Positions 18,004 through 26,931 of a stretch of DNA of 37,183 nt are shown here, piece after piece. Every line of letters begins with the position of its first letter. Position 1 is the first letter of the stretch. Position numbers and translations under genes: made by a program. Where the stretch lies: contig JAGRJO010000003.1 in the NCBI GenBank assembly GCA_020442725.1, forward strand, positions 1 to 37,183, read 5' to 3'. A model generated the notes under the pieces. It was not told where the DNA came from, made no database searches, and saw only the letters and a list, made by a program, of their open reading frames with translations. Source of the DNA: Lysobacterales bacterium. Its GTDB lineage: Bacteria; Pseudomonadota; Gammaproteobacteria; Xanthomonadales; Marinicellaceae.

Positions 18004-19890
18004 TTACCAGCCGCCTCCACCGCCTCCGCCTCCGCCGCCACCGGAAAATCCACCGCCACTAAAGCCGCCACCTGAACTGGATGGCGGCGTGGATGCGGCA
18101 ACAGCTGCACTCGCCAATCCGGAGCCTATTGAGCTGGCTGTTGTTGAAAAATTCGAATGTGAGAAATTATCACCAATATACCATGAGGGGTGATAGGTTG
18201 TTGGCTCTTTACCTTGAACTTTCATAGCGGTATTAAATTGCTCCGACCATTTGTTTTCTACACCCAAGGCAAGAGCATAAGGCAGGTATTTTTCAAAAAG
18301 TTCCGGTGTCATTTCCGGTGGATGCATAATTTCCAGTCGATCTTGCTCCGCCGTTTGCAAATACATTTTAAACCCTTCAATTTTATCGAGTAGTTTTCTA
18401 CCAAAAACTGTTGGAGCCTGAATCAAATAATAAAAAACACCATTGCAGACAACAACAAATAGTATAATCGCCAAATAAGCCACAAAAATATTATCCCTTT
18501 GTGAATAAGAAGCAAATCCCAGAATAATTGCAGGAATAATAACAGCTAAAACTTTTTGATAAGTTTTATTGCTTAGCAAAACAAAAGCCGCTGAAGCAAA
18601 TGTAACAACTATGGGGAATATTAAGAATGGCAAGGCTTGTGAGGAAAAGTTAAAAAAGTGCATCCAGTTTAAAAGAATGACCACAGCGCCAATCGCAACA
18701 CCGAATAACCATGACTTGACATTATCTTTGTAACATTTATTTTTGAATTCTCCGGTGACGGTCAAAGAAAGCATATTGTCTGCAGTTTTGACTTTGCTGT
18801 TGTATTTTTTACCAATTTTGATACTGTTACTGCTTCTGAACAGATAATGATAAATTTTGCTTTCACCTTTAGACATTGTCGAATCAGTAATTGAGTTTGA
18901 CTTTGTCAACAAGTACTCTTTTTTTGAAAGTTGTTCAATGGTTATGAATTTTTTCACAGCCAGATTCATAATAGCTACTGAAAAGCCCTTTGTGTCGTGA
19001 TGTTTTTCCCAAACAAATCGCATAGCAGCCGGTGAAATATCATCAGGAGGTGCAAAAATCGGATAAATAGGTCCTTTTGGCGGGTCTATGCCAACTTCAT
19101 TCCAAGTTTTTAAATAGTAGATAGGATATAACAATAACAATAATATTGAGAACATCCATAAAACATTATTTTTAATGAAATGCCATGTTTTGTTTTTGGG
19201 ATTTGTGATTAATCCTTTTTTCCAGGTCGCTTGAATGGTTAACCCCTGATGTTTATTGAGGCGTTTTGTTGTTTCAAAGCGGATATGTGTTGGAAATATT
19301 TTTGCCGTGTAGTTTTGCTCGGTGCTTCCTTGATATCCCGTCCAACCTTCATATTTCTGAATACTAATGTCATTATCAGTTGGTAAATAAACATCGGCAC
19401 TTGCAGAATAAATCGGAAACTGCCAGTTGTTGCCAGTGACATTCCAGTAAATGCCATCGTTATCCTCCAAATCAACAACCTGTTGTTCTGAAACATACTC
19501 AATTTGGTAGGTGTGGATTCCTCGACTCACATAACTGTCTTTAGAACCCAGATAAATGCGGATGCCATTCGTCAGGTTTTCGGTGTGATAATCAACAGTT
19601 CTATTATCCAGCTTGGTGCTGATAATATGAATATCCGAATTTCTGTGAGAAAAAAATACTCCAAAATAAATTGTCGGAGCATTTCTGTATATTCCATGAC
19701 GAATTTGTTGATTTTCAACGTTAACGGTTATGGTTTCAGTAACATGTATATCGCCGTCGTCCAGAACATTGATGCGGGAGTGAAAATTTTGAATATACTC
19801 TTCAGCATGAATGTTCATGCTGAAAAGCACAATAATAGAGAGAATAATTCTAATCAAAGTCAACTTTTGGAACTTCTCTGGCTTTGTCAT
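18004..19890 (-). CDS. DUF2207 family membrane protein (LemA partner)
   Basis: A ~628-residue predicted inner-membrane protein. After a signal peptide (LIRIILSIIVLFSMNIHA) comes a beta-rich extracytoplasmic DUF2207 domain with DGDIHVTETITVNVENQQIRHGIYR. A first transmembrane helix lies at about 242-262, and four further hydrophobic segments lie at about 400-510. The C-terminus is a glycine-rich tail (SGGGFSGGG repeated, then poly-Gly-Trp), as in many TPM/DUF2207 proteins. It follows and overlaps lemA, a widespread pairing of unknown function. ATG 19890 is preferred (GGATGAT upstream); ATG 19905 is also possible, and both overlap the lemA 3' end. Confidence 0.82.
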   Translation of the reverse strand: MTKPEKFQKLTLIRIILSIIVLFSMNIHAEEYIQNFHSRINVLDDGDIHVTETITVNVENQQIRHGIYRNAPTIYFGVFFSHRNSDIHIISTKLDNRTVDYHTENLTNGIRIYLGSKDSYVSRGIHTYQIEYVSEQQVVDLEDNDGIYWNVTGNNWQFPIYSASADVYLPTDNDISIQKYEGWTGYQGSTEQNYTAKIFPTHIRFETTKRLNKHQGLTIQATWKKGLITNPKNKTWHFIKNNVLWMFSILLLLLYPIYYLKTWNEVGIDPPKGPIYPIFAPPDDISPAAMRFVWEKHHDTKGFSVAIMNLAVKKFITIEQLSKKEYLLTKSNSITDSTMSKGESKIYHYLFRSSNSIKIGKKYNSKVKTADNMLSLTVTGEFKNKCYKDNVKSWLFGVAIGAVVILLNWMHFFNFSSQALPFLIFPIVVTFASAAFVLLSNKTYQKVLAVIIPAIILGFASYSQRDNIFVAYLAIILFVVVCNGVFYYLIQAPTVFGRKLLDKIEGFKMYLQTAEQDRLEIMHPPEMTPELFEKYLPYALALGVENKWSEQFNTAMKVQGKEPTTYHPSWYIGDNFSHSNFSTTASSIGSGLASAAVAASTPPSSSGGGFSGGGFSGGGGGGGGGGGW

Positions 19891-20413
19891 TATCATCCAG
19901 TTCAAAAAATTCGGCTTCGTTAAATCCGAACCTTTGCGCGATTAACATCGCCGGAAAAGATTGAATCAGTGTGTTGTATTCACGAACCGCTCCGTTAAAG
20001 TAACGTCTGGCATATTGGATTTCGGTTTCAATGTCAGATAACTGCTTTTGCAAATCACGGAAGTTAGCATCGGCTTTCAATTCCGGATAGGCTTCAACCT
20101 GAACCATTAAACCGCTTAAAGCTTTGCCAAGAAGTTGTTCCCGGTTGGCAGAGGGTTCTCCATGAGTTGATGAAATATTGCGAAGTTTGGTGACTGACTC
20201 CATTACTTCTTTTTCATGAGAAGCGTATTTCTTCACGACATTGACTAGGTTTGGAATAAGGTTATGTCTCCGTTTAAGCTGAACACCAATTCCGCTCCAG
20301 CCATCCTCGACATGGTTGCGCCGTTTGACCATTTTGTTGTAGAGAGAAATCAACCAGATTCCCACAACAGCACAGCCTATCAGCAACACCCAAAACAACA
20401 TTGTTAGTCTCAT
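19850..20413 (-). CDS. lemA: LemA family protein
   Basis: A 187-residue protein with an N-terminal transmembrane helix (about 4-24) followed by a long alpha-helical domain. The signature is WSGIGVQLKRRHNLIPNLV, with YASHEKEVMESVTKLR, RRYFNGAVREYNTLI and the FPAMLIAQRFGF motif near the C-terminus. LemA proteins are widespread, and their biochemical role is not established. It is encoded upstream of, and overlaps, the DUF2207 gene, which suggests the two act together at the membrane. Confidence 0.93.
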   Translation of the reverse strand: MRLTMLFWVLLIGCAVVGIWLISLYNKMVKRRNHVEDGWSGIGVQLKRRHNLIPNLVNVVKKYASHEKEVMESVTKLRNISSTHGEPSANREQLLGKALSGLMVQVEAYPELKADANFRDLQKQLSDIETEIQYARRYFNGAVREYNTLIQSFPAMLIAQRFGFNEAEFFELDDNDKAREVPKVDFD

Positions 20414-20438
20414 TGTTTGATCTCAATTTTTAACAGTA

Positions 20439-21815
20439 TTAGTGTATCACACTCAGAATTATTGCCATAGAAAAAACCATAATTACCGGAATTACCAGCG
20501 ATACCATGGCGATATCTTTGTAGGATTGCTTGTGTGAAAGTCCGCAAATTGTCAGAAGTGTAATCACTGCTCCGTTATGCGGCAGACTGTCAAAACCACC
20601 GGATGCCATAGATGCTAAACGATGCATCCACTCTAAGGGAATTCCAGCAGTTTGAGCCATTTGATTGTAAGTTTCTCCCAATGCACTGAGAGCAATGGTT
20701 AATCCGCCCGATGCCGAACCGGTAATACCTGCTAAAACATTGATGGCAACTACTTCTGAAATCATCGGATTACCCGGAGCAATGTTGATAACGGCTTCCT
20801 TAACAATGGCGAATGCTGCCAAAGCTGCGATGGTAGCACCGTAGCCAACTTCCGAACCGGTATTAAATGTTGGCAATAATGAACCAAGTGTTCCGTCGGT
20901 CAGTGTTTTATTTAGGTTCTTGAATTTTTTAAAAAATAAAGCAATCACAACCAGATTGGCAGCTAATAGGGAGATAATCATTGCCCAAATGCTTGAAACC
21001 TTATTGAGCGGAACTGAACCAAATTTTGAATCAGATAAATATTCCACATTCCATGACGGAATTAAATATTTTGTGAACAGGTAATTGGATAAAATGACTA
21101 CGACTATCGGAAGTATGGCTAAATAAAAAATCGGTAAACTTTTTTCGGAATGAATTTCCGGTTCATTGGTGTGATTCTCTCCATAGCCTTTGGCTTTATC
21201 TTTGTTGATTCGATAATTGACCCACAAGACTCCCAAAATCATGATAATTGCTCCTGAGATGATTCCAACCACTGGAGCGGCATAAATATCAGTTCCGAAA
21301 AAAGACGAGGGGATAATGTTATGAATTTGATTGGTTCCCGGCAAACAAGTCATGGTAAAAGTGAAAGCTCCTAATGCAATGGTTGCCGGAATGTATTTTT
21401 TCGGTAAATTGGCTTCTTTAAACAAAGCAGCAGCCAAAGGATAAACCGCAAAAGCAACTACAAAAGCCGAAATACCACCGTAAGTCAATAAACCACATGA
21501 AAGCACAATTGCCAAAGCCGAACGTTTCTCACCAACTGCCTTTATGATGCTACGAGCTATGGATTTGGCAGAGCCAGAATCTTGCATGAGCTTGCCAAAT
21601 AATGCTCCAAGCAAAAAGATAGGGAAATATTTTGCGATAAAACCAACAGCCTTCACCATGAAAACTTGAGTGTAATATCCCATGATGTGCGAGGATTCTC
21701 CCGAAAATACCACCGCAAACATCGCGAGAAGAGGTGCTAAAATAATAACGGAAACACCTCGATAGGCAAAATACATTAATAAAACCAGTGAGACAACTAT
21801 CGCTGTGACACCCAT
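20439..21815 (-). CDS. GntP-family organic acid permease
   Basis: A 458-residue inner-membrane transporter with about 12 hydrophobic segments. Family hallmarks are FPIFLLGALFGKLMQDSGSA, LLTYGGISAFVVAFAVYPLA, FTMTCLPGTNQIHNIIPSSF and a late SMASGGFDSLPHNGAVITLL. GntP relatives import gluconate, glycerate, 3-hydroxybutyrate or similar acids; the substrate cannot be read here. GGGGA precedes the ATG. The lemA gene begins 26 bases after its stop, so co-transcription is possible but a functional link is not evident. Confidence 0.85.
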   Translation of the reverse strand: MGVTAIVVSLVLLMYFAYRGVSVIILAPLLAMFAVVFSGESSHIMGYYTQVFMVKAVGFIAKYFPIFLLGALFGKLMQDSGSAKSIARSIIKAVGEKRSALAIVLSCGLLTYGGISAFVVAFAVYPLAAALFKEANLPKKYIPATIALGAFTFTMTCLPGTNQIHNIIPSSFFGTDIYAAPVVGIISGAIIMILGVLWVNYRINKDKAKGYGENHTNEPEIHSEKSLPIFYLAILPIVVVILSNYLFTKYLIPSWNVEYLSDSKFGSVPLNKVSSIWAMIISLLAANLVVIALFFKKFKNLNKTLTDGTLGSLLPTFNTGSEVGYGATIAALAAFAIVKEAVINIAPGNPMISEVVAINVLAGITGSASGGLTIALSALGETYNQMAQTAGIPLEWMHRLASMASGGFDSLPHNGAVITLLTICGLSHKQSYKDIAMVSLVIPVIMVFSMAIILSVIH

Positions 21816-21950
21816 AGATTTTCCCCTGAAAAATTCAATTGCAGAGGATTATACGATATTTGAAGGGTTAGTTTGAAATAAAAATTATATGCTGAAATCT
21901 ACAGACGTTTAAACCTCTTATTTATAAGTATCTTTTTTTTTACATTATCC

Positions 21951-21959
21951 TGCTATAAT
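21951..21959 (+). promoter_or_regulatory. Extended -10 promoter of the OPT transporter
   Basis: TGC-TATAAT is an extended -10 element 32 bases before the ATG at 21992. The region around -35 is a T-run with no consensus box. The ribosome binding site AGGGGAGA follows at about 21979-21986. Confidence 0.6.
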
Positions 21960-21991
21960 CAATGTTAAATTTCTAATAAAGGGGAGAAATA

Positions 21992-24013
21992 ATGAAAGAG
22001 AATCAAGTTGATGTGCCTTTGGTTGGTTCTGATAAAAATTTAGCTGAGTTGACAATAAAGGCATTGGTACTCGGAGCTTTGTTGTCAATGGTTTTAGCTG
22101 CTGCCAATGCTTATATTGGATTGTTGGTTGGTTTAACTGTATCGGCTTCAATTCCGGCAGCCGCTGTTTCGATGGGAGTGTTGAGATTATTTAAAAGGTC
22201 AACAATTCTTGAAAATAATATGGTGCAAACTTCCGCATCAGCCGGTGAGTCACTTGTTGCCGGTATTATTTTCACCATACCGGCACTGGTCATGATGAAA
22301 GCATGGTCAGGTTATGATTATGGTCCAATGGTGGCTATTGCTATTATTGGCGGTGTTTTAGGAGTGGCATTTACTATTCCATTAAGAAAAGCACTCATTG
22401 TTGATGCCAAGTTGATGTTTCCAGAGGGAGTGGCAACAGCCGAAGTGTTAAAAACCGGTGGTATTGAAACAGATAAGTCTCATAAAAGCCATTCAGAAAA
22501 TGCAACATCCGGATTGGCAACTCTTATGAAAGGAGCGTTGATTGGAGGAGTTGTCAAAATATTGGAATCCGGTGTGGGTTTGTTGTCTGCCGGAGTAGCG
22601 ACTGTTAAACCTCTTTTTGCAGGCAAGCTCCTGTTTATGGGTAATATCACTCTTAGCCCGTCATTGTTGGGTGTTGGTTATATCGTTGGTTTAAATATTG
22701 CTTTCCTTATTTTTCTGGGTGGAGCTATCGGTACTTTGCTTGGCGTACCTCTCAATTGGGCATTTAATTCCGATGCAATCATGCTGGCAACCGGAATTGA
22801 CTCAACAAAATCTTTGAGCGACTTAACGTCCGGTGAGTGGGGTCAGATTGCTAATCAGTCGTGGCAGAATTGCCGCAGAATTGGTGTAGGAGCCATGATG
22901 ATTGGTGGTTTGTGGTCATTGATTAGTTTGGCTAAACCATTGTGGCAAGGGATTAAATCGAGTATTTCAGCGTATAAATCCAGCTCTGATCATCAAGGTT
23001 CAATTCCAAGAACTGAGTTTGATACGCCAATTCATTTTGTTGGTATTGTAATTTTAATTGCAATAGTGCCTGTTTTTCTGGTTTTCAAAAATGCTTTGGG
23101 CGATTATCCTAATGCCAATATGATTTCAGTGATTATGACTGTTTTGATGCTTGTTTTTGGCTTTGTCTTTTCTTCTGTTGCCGGATATATGGCAGGTTTG
23201 GTTGGTTCTTCGAACAATCCGATTTCAGGAGTGACGATTGCAACAGTTATTGTCTCTGCCTTGATTTTATTGCAGTTAATGGGGAATGAGGGATTAGCTG
23301 CAACATTGGGTCCGATTGCTGTTATTTTCCTTGCTGGCTTGATTTGTTCGGCAGCCGCTATTGCCGGTGATAACATGCAAGATTTGAAGTGCGGACATGT
23401 CTTGGGTGCGACGCCCTGGAGACAACAAGTGTTTCAGGTTGTTGGTGTAGCTGCTGCGGCTTTGGTCATTCCTTTTGTTTTGAACATTCTTGATCAGGGC
23501 TATGGAATTGGGAGAGTATCTCCACTAAATTCTGATGCTACACCATTGGCTGCACCGCAGGCTGGTCTCATGCAGGCATTGGCAAGTGGAATCTTTGGTG
23601 CGGGAATCGAATGGAACTTTATATATATGGGTTTTGCATTAGCTGTCGTTTTGATTGTGCTGGATAAGATTCAAGAAAAAAGAGGTTCAGATTTTCGTTT
23701 TCCTGTTTTAGCGGTTGCCGTTGGCGTTTATTTGCCTCTGGGATTGTCCGTTTTGATATTTGTTGGCGGTATTCTGGCTCATATTCTTAATAAAAAATCC
23801 AAATCTAAATCCAAACACAATTCCACAGGTCTGTTATTGGCTTCGGGTTTGATTACTGGTGAGGCATTGATGGGTGTGCTCGTTGCTGTTGCTGCGGTGA
23901 GTTTTCAGGGGATGGTTCCTATGATGGGGTCATTTGCTGCTGCCGGTTGGCTCGGTGTGCTTGTCACACTAGCGGTTATTTATTATGTTTACAATAAAGT
24001 TAGAAAGAATTAA
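21992..24013 (+). CDS. OPT-family oligopeptide transporter
   Basis: A 673-residue polytopic protein of the OPT family, which takes up small peptides or metal-chelate complexes by proton coupling. Typical blocks are the N-terminal LGALLSMVLAAANAYIGLLV, NNMVQTSASAGESLVAG, the MFPEGVATAEVLK segment, and GDNMQDLKCGHVLGATPWRQ in the second half. Around 15-16 hydrophobic segments can be counted. It has its own promoter and terminator, so it is monocistronic. Substrate is unknown. Confidence 0.93.
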   Translation: MKENQVDVPLVGSDKNLAELTIKALVLGALLSMVLAAANAYIGLLVGLTVSASIPAAAVSMGVLRLFKRSTILENNMVQTSASAGESLVAGIIFTIPALVMMKAWSGYDYGPMVAIAIIGGVLGVAFTIPLRKALIVDAKLMFPEGVATAEVLKTGGIETDKSHKSHSENATSGLATLMKGALIGGVVKILESGVGLLSAGVATVKPLFAGKLLFMGNITLSPSLLGVGYIVGLNIAFLIFLGGAIGTLLGVPLNWAFNSDAIMLATGIDSTKSLSDLTSGEWGQIANQSWQNCRRIGVGAMMIGGLWSLISLAKPLWQGIKSSISAYKSSSDHQGSIPRTEFDTPIHFVGIVILIAIVPVFLVFKNALGDYPNANMISVIMTVLMLVFGFVFSSVAGYMAGLVGSSNNPISGVTIATVIVSALILLQLMGNEGLAATLGPIAVIFLAGLICSAAAIAGDNMQDLKCGHVLGATPWRQQVFQVVGVAAAALVIPFVLNILDQGYGIGRVSPLNSDATPLAAPQAGLMQALASGIFGAGIEWNFIYMGFALAVVLIVLDKIQEKRGSDFRFPVLAVAVGVYLPLGLSVLIFVGGILAHILNKKSKSKSKHNSTGLLLASGLITGEALMGVLVAVAAVSFQGMVPMMGSFAAAGWLGVLVTLAVIYYVYNKVRKN

Positions 24014-24038
24014 TTAACTTTTTTATCCCGAAAAGAAG

Positions 24039-24064
24039 CACCGCTTTGAGCGGTGTTTTTTTTT
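24039..24064 (+). terminator. Rho-independent terminator of the OPT gene
   Basis: CACCGCT (24039-24045), loop TTG, AGCGGTG (24049-24055), then a run of nine Ts. It begins 25 bases after the stop codon. Confidence 0.93.
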
Positions 24065-24136
24065 GAAAAAAATTTGACCCGGTTTTGTATGTTATTTCGA
24101 TGGTGTGAATAAGTCATAATTTTATTGAGGACTATT

Positions 24137-24403
24137 ATGAAATTTAAAAACATAAAAACTAACAACAAACTCCTAATCGCCATTGGTTTGCTCGTTCCAA
24201 TCAGCGTTTTAGCGGATTATCAAATCAGAAAGTTTTCTGTTAATAGTGCATCAGGTTCGAGTTACTCAACACGATTTGATGTCTCCGGCAGTGTCGCTCA
24301 GGTCGATGATAGCAGTATTTTAACAGGAGGAAATTTTCAAATAAATGGTGCCGGTTTCTGGCATCAAAATAACGATTTAATTTTTAAGAATGATTTGGAG
24401 TAG
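24137..24403 (+). CDS. Small secreted protein with NDLIFKN-type C-terminus
   Basis: An 88-residue protein of unknown function. A signal peptide (about 1-26, ...IAIGLLVPISVLA) is followed by a ~50-residue domain (YQIRKFSVNSASGSSYSTRF, then DVSGSVAQVDDSSILTGGNF). It ends GFWHQNNDLIFKNDLE. The last ten residues resemble the tail of the beta-helix protein at 11284-12705 (NDLIFENGFE), suggesting a common C-terminal signal. The frame extends to a TTG at 24125, but ATG 24137 with TTGAGG upstream is chosen. The next gene starts ten bases after its stop, so the two are probably co-translated. Confidence 0.75.
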   Translation: MKFKNIKTNNKLLIAIGLLVPISVLADYQIRKFSVNSASGSSYSTRFDVSGSVAQVDDSSILTGGNFQINGAGFWHQNNDLIFKNDLE

Positions 24404-24413
24404 GGGTTAAAAG

Positions 24414-25868
24414 ATGAAAAAAATTATTTATATATTGATGATGGTTTGTGTGACAGCAAATGCAGTTGAAGTTGGCAGTGGTTTTAGTTATCAAGGTGAG
24501 TTGTTGGATAATGGTTCGCCGGCAAATGATGACTATGACTTTTTGTTCAGAGCTTATGATGCCAGTGAAGGTGGTACTGCCGGAGCTGTTGAACCGACAG
24601 TTGATCAGGTATCTGTAACCAACGGGTTGTTTTATATAGAGTCAATTGATTTTGGAGATATGCATTTTACCGGTGAAGCGGTGTGGCTGGAAATTAATGT
24701 CAGAAAGACATCTGAAGGAGGTGCTTATACAACGCTTACTACCAGACAAAGAATCAGTGCGGTTCCTTATTCTGTGCAAGCAGAATTTGCCGTAGACGCA
24801 CTATCTGCGGCAAATGCAGATAATGCCACGAATGCAAATAATGCAACAAATGCTACAAACGCACAAAATGCTGTTGTAGCTCAATCATTAGCTGCGGGAG
24901 CTGCGAACTCAGGAGACTATCTGAAATTCAATGGTGTAAACTGGGTTCCTGAAGCCTTATCAATCACACCTTCGCCTTGGAGCGAGAATGGTAATGATGT
25001 CTATATTACCGGCAAAGATATAGGAATTGGCACTGCTTCACCATCTGTTCCACTCCATGTAGATTCCAACAATGGTTTCGAACTGGCGCGATTTGATGGC
25101 GGCAACCAAATGTTTAATACTTTTTATGAAAATGGCGTTTATCGGGGATATATCGGAAGTTATCAGGATGGAACAATTCCCGGGACTTCATCTAATGATT
25201 TTGAAGTGGGTACAGGTTCCAGTTCAACAGGTTCGATGCATGTTGTGACAAAAGCCACTCCCAGAATAACGGTTAAAGATGATGGGAAAGTTGGAATTGG
25301 GCAAACATTGCCATCAGCTCGCTTACAGGTTGACGGCGCAAACGGAGAAACAGCAATGCAAGTCAGATCAAATGGAAATACAAGTTTTTCAGTTGAGTCA
25401 GACGGTTCAGTGAATTCCATAGCAGATTTTTATGCTTATCAGGATGCAAATGTTACGGGAAATATTACCGTATATCAGGAAATTAACGCCAAGGGAGATA
25501 CCAGACAGGACTATGGTAACAACGGTATGATTAAATTTTTGGTAAAAGCACGTTGTCGTACGGATAATAACGGAAATCCAAATCCGATATGGCAGATTAT
25601 CAGCCAATACAATGCAACGAATACAGCTGGGACAGTAACGATTACAGATTCGACAGAAGGATATCATTGCCAGTTAAGTTTTCCGGTAAATGTCAAAGAT
25701 CGTTATTGGACTGTGAGTCTGGACGATCCGTGGGGTGTAAGAAGTGTTAGTTGTGGAAGTGATCCAGACCCGCTAAAAACAAACATTCTGCATTGTTCTG
25801 CTTATACGAATTTTGAAGACTTATCAGCAGAAATAACTGATTTCAGAATAAATGTGATTGTGTATTAA
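24414..25868 (+). CDS. Secreted fibre-like protein
   Basis: A 484-residue secreted protein of unknown role. The signal peptide (about 1-17) is followed by a domain beginning FSYQGELLDNGSPAND and ending in TTRQRISAVPYSVQAEFA, a layout seen in many predicted extracellular proteins. Next is a low-complexity Ala/Asn/Asp stretch with ADNATNANNATNATNAQNAV (about residues 135-155) that could form a trimeric coiled stalk. Then come tail-fibre-like repeats (DIGIGTASPSVPLHVDS; DGKVGIGQTLPSARLQVDG). The C-terminal ~110 residues, with several cysteines, are not recognised; no S74 autoprotease dyad is visible. A surface or extracellular fibre is inferred. Confidence 0.7.
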   Translation: MKKIIYILMMVCVTANAVEVGSGFSYQGELLDNGSPANDDYDFLFRAYDASEGGTAGAVEPTVDQVSVTNGLFYIESIDFGDMHFTGEAVWLEINVRKTSEGGAYTTLTTRQRISAVPYSVQAEFAVDALSAANADNATNANNATNATNAQNAVVAQSLAAGAANSGDYLKFNGVNWVPEALSITPSPWSENGNDVYITGKDIGIGTASPSVPLHVDSNNGFELARFDGGNQMFNTFYENGVYRGYIGSYQDGTIPGTSSNDFEVGTGSSSTGSMHVVTKATPRITVKDDGKVGIGQTLPSARLQVDGANGETAMQVRSNGNTSFSVESDGSVNSIADFYAYQDANVTGNITVYQEINAKGDTRQDYGNNGMIKFLVKARCRTDNNGNPNPIWQIISQYNATNTAGTVTITDSTEGYHCQLSFPVNVKDRYWTVSLDDPWGVRSVSCGSDPDPLKTNILHCSAYTNFEDLSAEITDFRINVIVY

Positions 25869-25889
25869 GTTTACACAATGGTGTGGTGA

Positions 25890-25925
25890 GAAAGCTCTGA
25901 TATAAAATCTTTTATCAGAACTTTC
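25890..25925. terminator. Hairpin between convergent fibre gene and cbbR
   Basis: GAAAG-C-TCTGATA (25890-25902) pairs with TATCAGA-A-CTTTC (25913-25925) with one mismatch. It sits between convergent genes and touches the cbbR stop. There is no long T-run, so terminator function is uncertain. Confidence 0.45.
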
Positions 25926-26824
25926 TATCTAGCTCTGAAGAGTATTTGGTTGGTTACGAAATCTTTAAATAGCTTTGCTACTGCCGGAAGGTGATAGGAT
26001 TTTCGATTGACAATATACCATTCCTTAATAAGCGGAAAATGCTCGACATCCAATTGGACTAAAGATTGGTTTTTCAGGTTTTCTCTAACAGTATGAATTG
26101 AAACCACGCCCAGCCCAAGCCCGGCTTCAACACAAAGTTTAATCGACTCATTATTATTGATAGTCATATATTCCTTTAAGTCCAAACCATGTGAGTTGAG
26201 CAGATTTTTAAAAGCCATTCGTGTTCCTGAGCCTTTTTCGCGGATAACGAAAGTCTCTTTGCTGAGTTCTTTGAGTTTGATATTTCTCTTTTGAGCCAGA
26301 GTATGATTTTTAGGGGCAATGACAATCAAAGGGTTCTCCTTAATGACATGGAATTCTAAATCCTGATCTAGAGGTGGTTTGCCCATCAGTACAATGTCGG
26401 TTGATGAGTTTTTTAAGTTGTTGAGCAAGGTGTCTCGGTTGGTGACTTCAAGCCGAATGGTGATTTTTGGATATTTGGTCTTGAATTTTTTTATGGTTTG
26501 AACAGCAAAGTGGCTTAAGGTACTGGCAACTGAAATGTTGAGAGTCCCACGCTTTAAACCTTTGAACTCTTGCATCAGTTCTGAGGCTTCCAATAAATCA
26601 TTTTTAATTTTTATACAATATTTTAAGAACTCCTCTCCCGCTTGTGTTAGGGTAATTTTTTTGCCGGTGTGGTGTAAAAGCGGAATATCCACCATGTCTT
26701 CTAATTGTTTGATTTGCATCGAGACCGCTGGTTGTGTTAAAAATAGTTTTTGGGCGGCTTTAGTGATACTGAGATGTTTTGCAACTTCGATAAAAATATT
26801 GATTTGTCGGAGAGTTATATTCAT
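25925..26824 (-). CDS. cbbR: LysR-family regulator CbbR
   Basis: A 299-residue LysR-type regulator. The N-terminal helix-turn-helix spans about 1-60 (LSITKAAQKLFLTQPAVSMQ IKQLE region). An effector-binding domain follows (about 90-299) with FVIREKGSGTRMAF and LCVEAGLGLGVVS. It is transcribed divergently from cbbM over a 107-base gap, the standard cbbR-cbb arrangement. It should activate the RuBisCO genes in response to metabolites. Family membership is certain; the cbbR identity comes from position and from typical motif wording. Confidence 0.9.
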   Translation of the reverse strand: MNITLRQINIFIEVAKHLSITKAAQKLFLTQPAVSMQIKQLEDMVDIPLLHHTGKKITLTQAGEEFLKYCIKIKNDLLEASELMQEFKGLKRGTLNISVASTLSHFAVQTIKKFKTKYPKITIRLEVTNRDTLLNNLKNSSTDIVLMGKPPLDQDLEFHVIKENPLIVIAPKNHTLAQKRNIKLKELSKETFVIREKGSGTRMAFKNLLNSHGLDLKEYMTINNNESIKLCVEAGLGLGVVSIHTVRENLKNQSLVQLDVEHFPLIKEWYIVNRKSYHLPAVAKLFKDFVTNQILFRAR

Positions 26825-26844
26825 AAAAATATCTTATGTTGTTT

Positions 26845-26865
26845 ATAAAATAACGTTACTTTTAT
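26845..26865. promoter_or_regulatory. Candidate CbbR operator upstream of cbbM
   Basis: ATAAAA-TAACGTTA-C-TTTTAT is an imperfect inverted repeat centred on AACGTT. Within it TAA-N7-TTA (26846-26858) fits the published CbbR TNA-N7/8-TNA pattern. It is centred about 77 bases before the cbbM ATG, compatible with a LysR recognition site near -65. A clear -35/-10 pair for cbbM is not obvious; TATAAA lies at 26909-26914. Confidence 0.45.
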
Positions 26866-26931
26866 TTATTATATGTTTCATTTACACTATGTGCAACTAA
26901 AAAATTTCTATAAATAACTGAGGTATTCACT

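Noticed and set aside
17996-18193. Proline-rich open frame on the plus strand
   Set aside because: It is the antisense of the Gly-rich tail of the DUF2207 protein; the poly-proline comes from complementing glycine codons.
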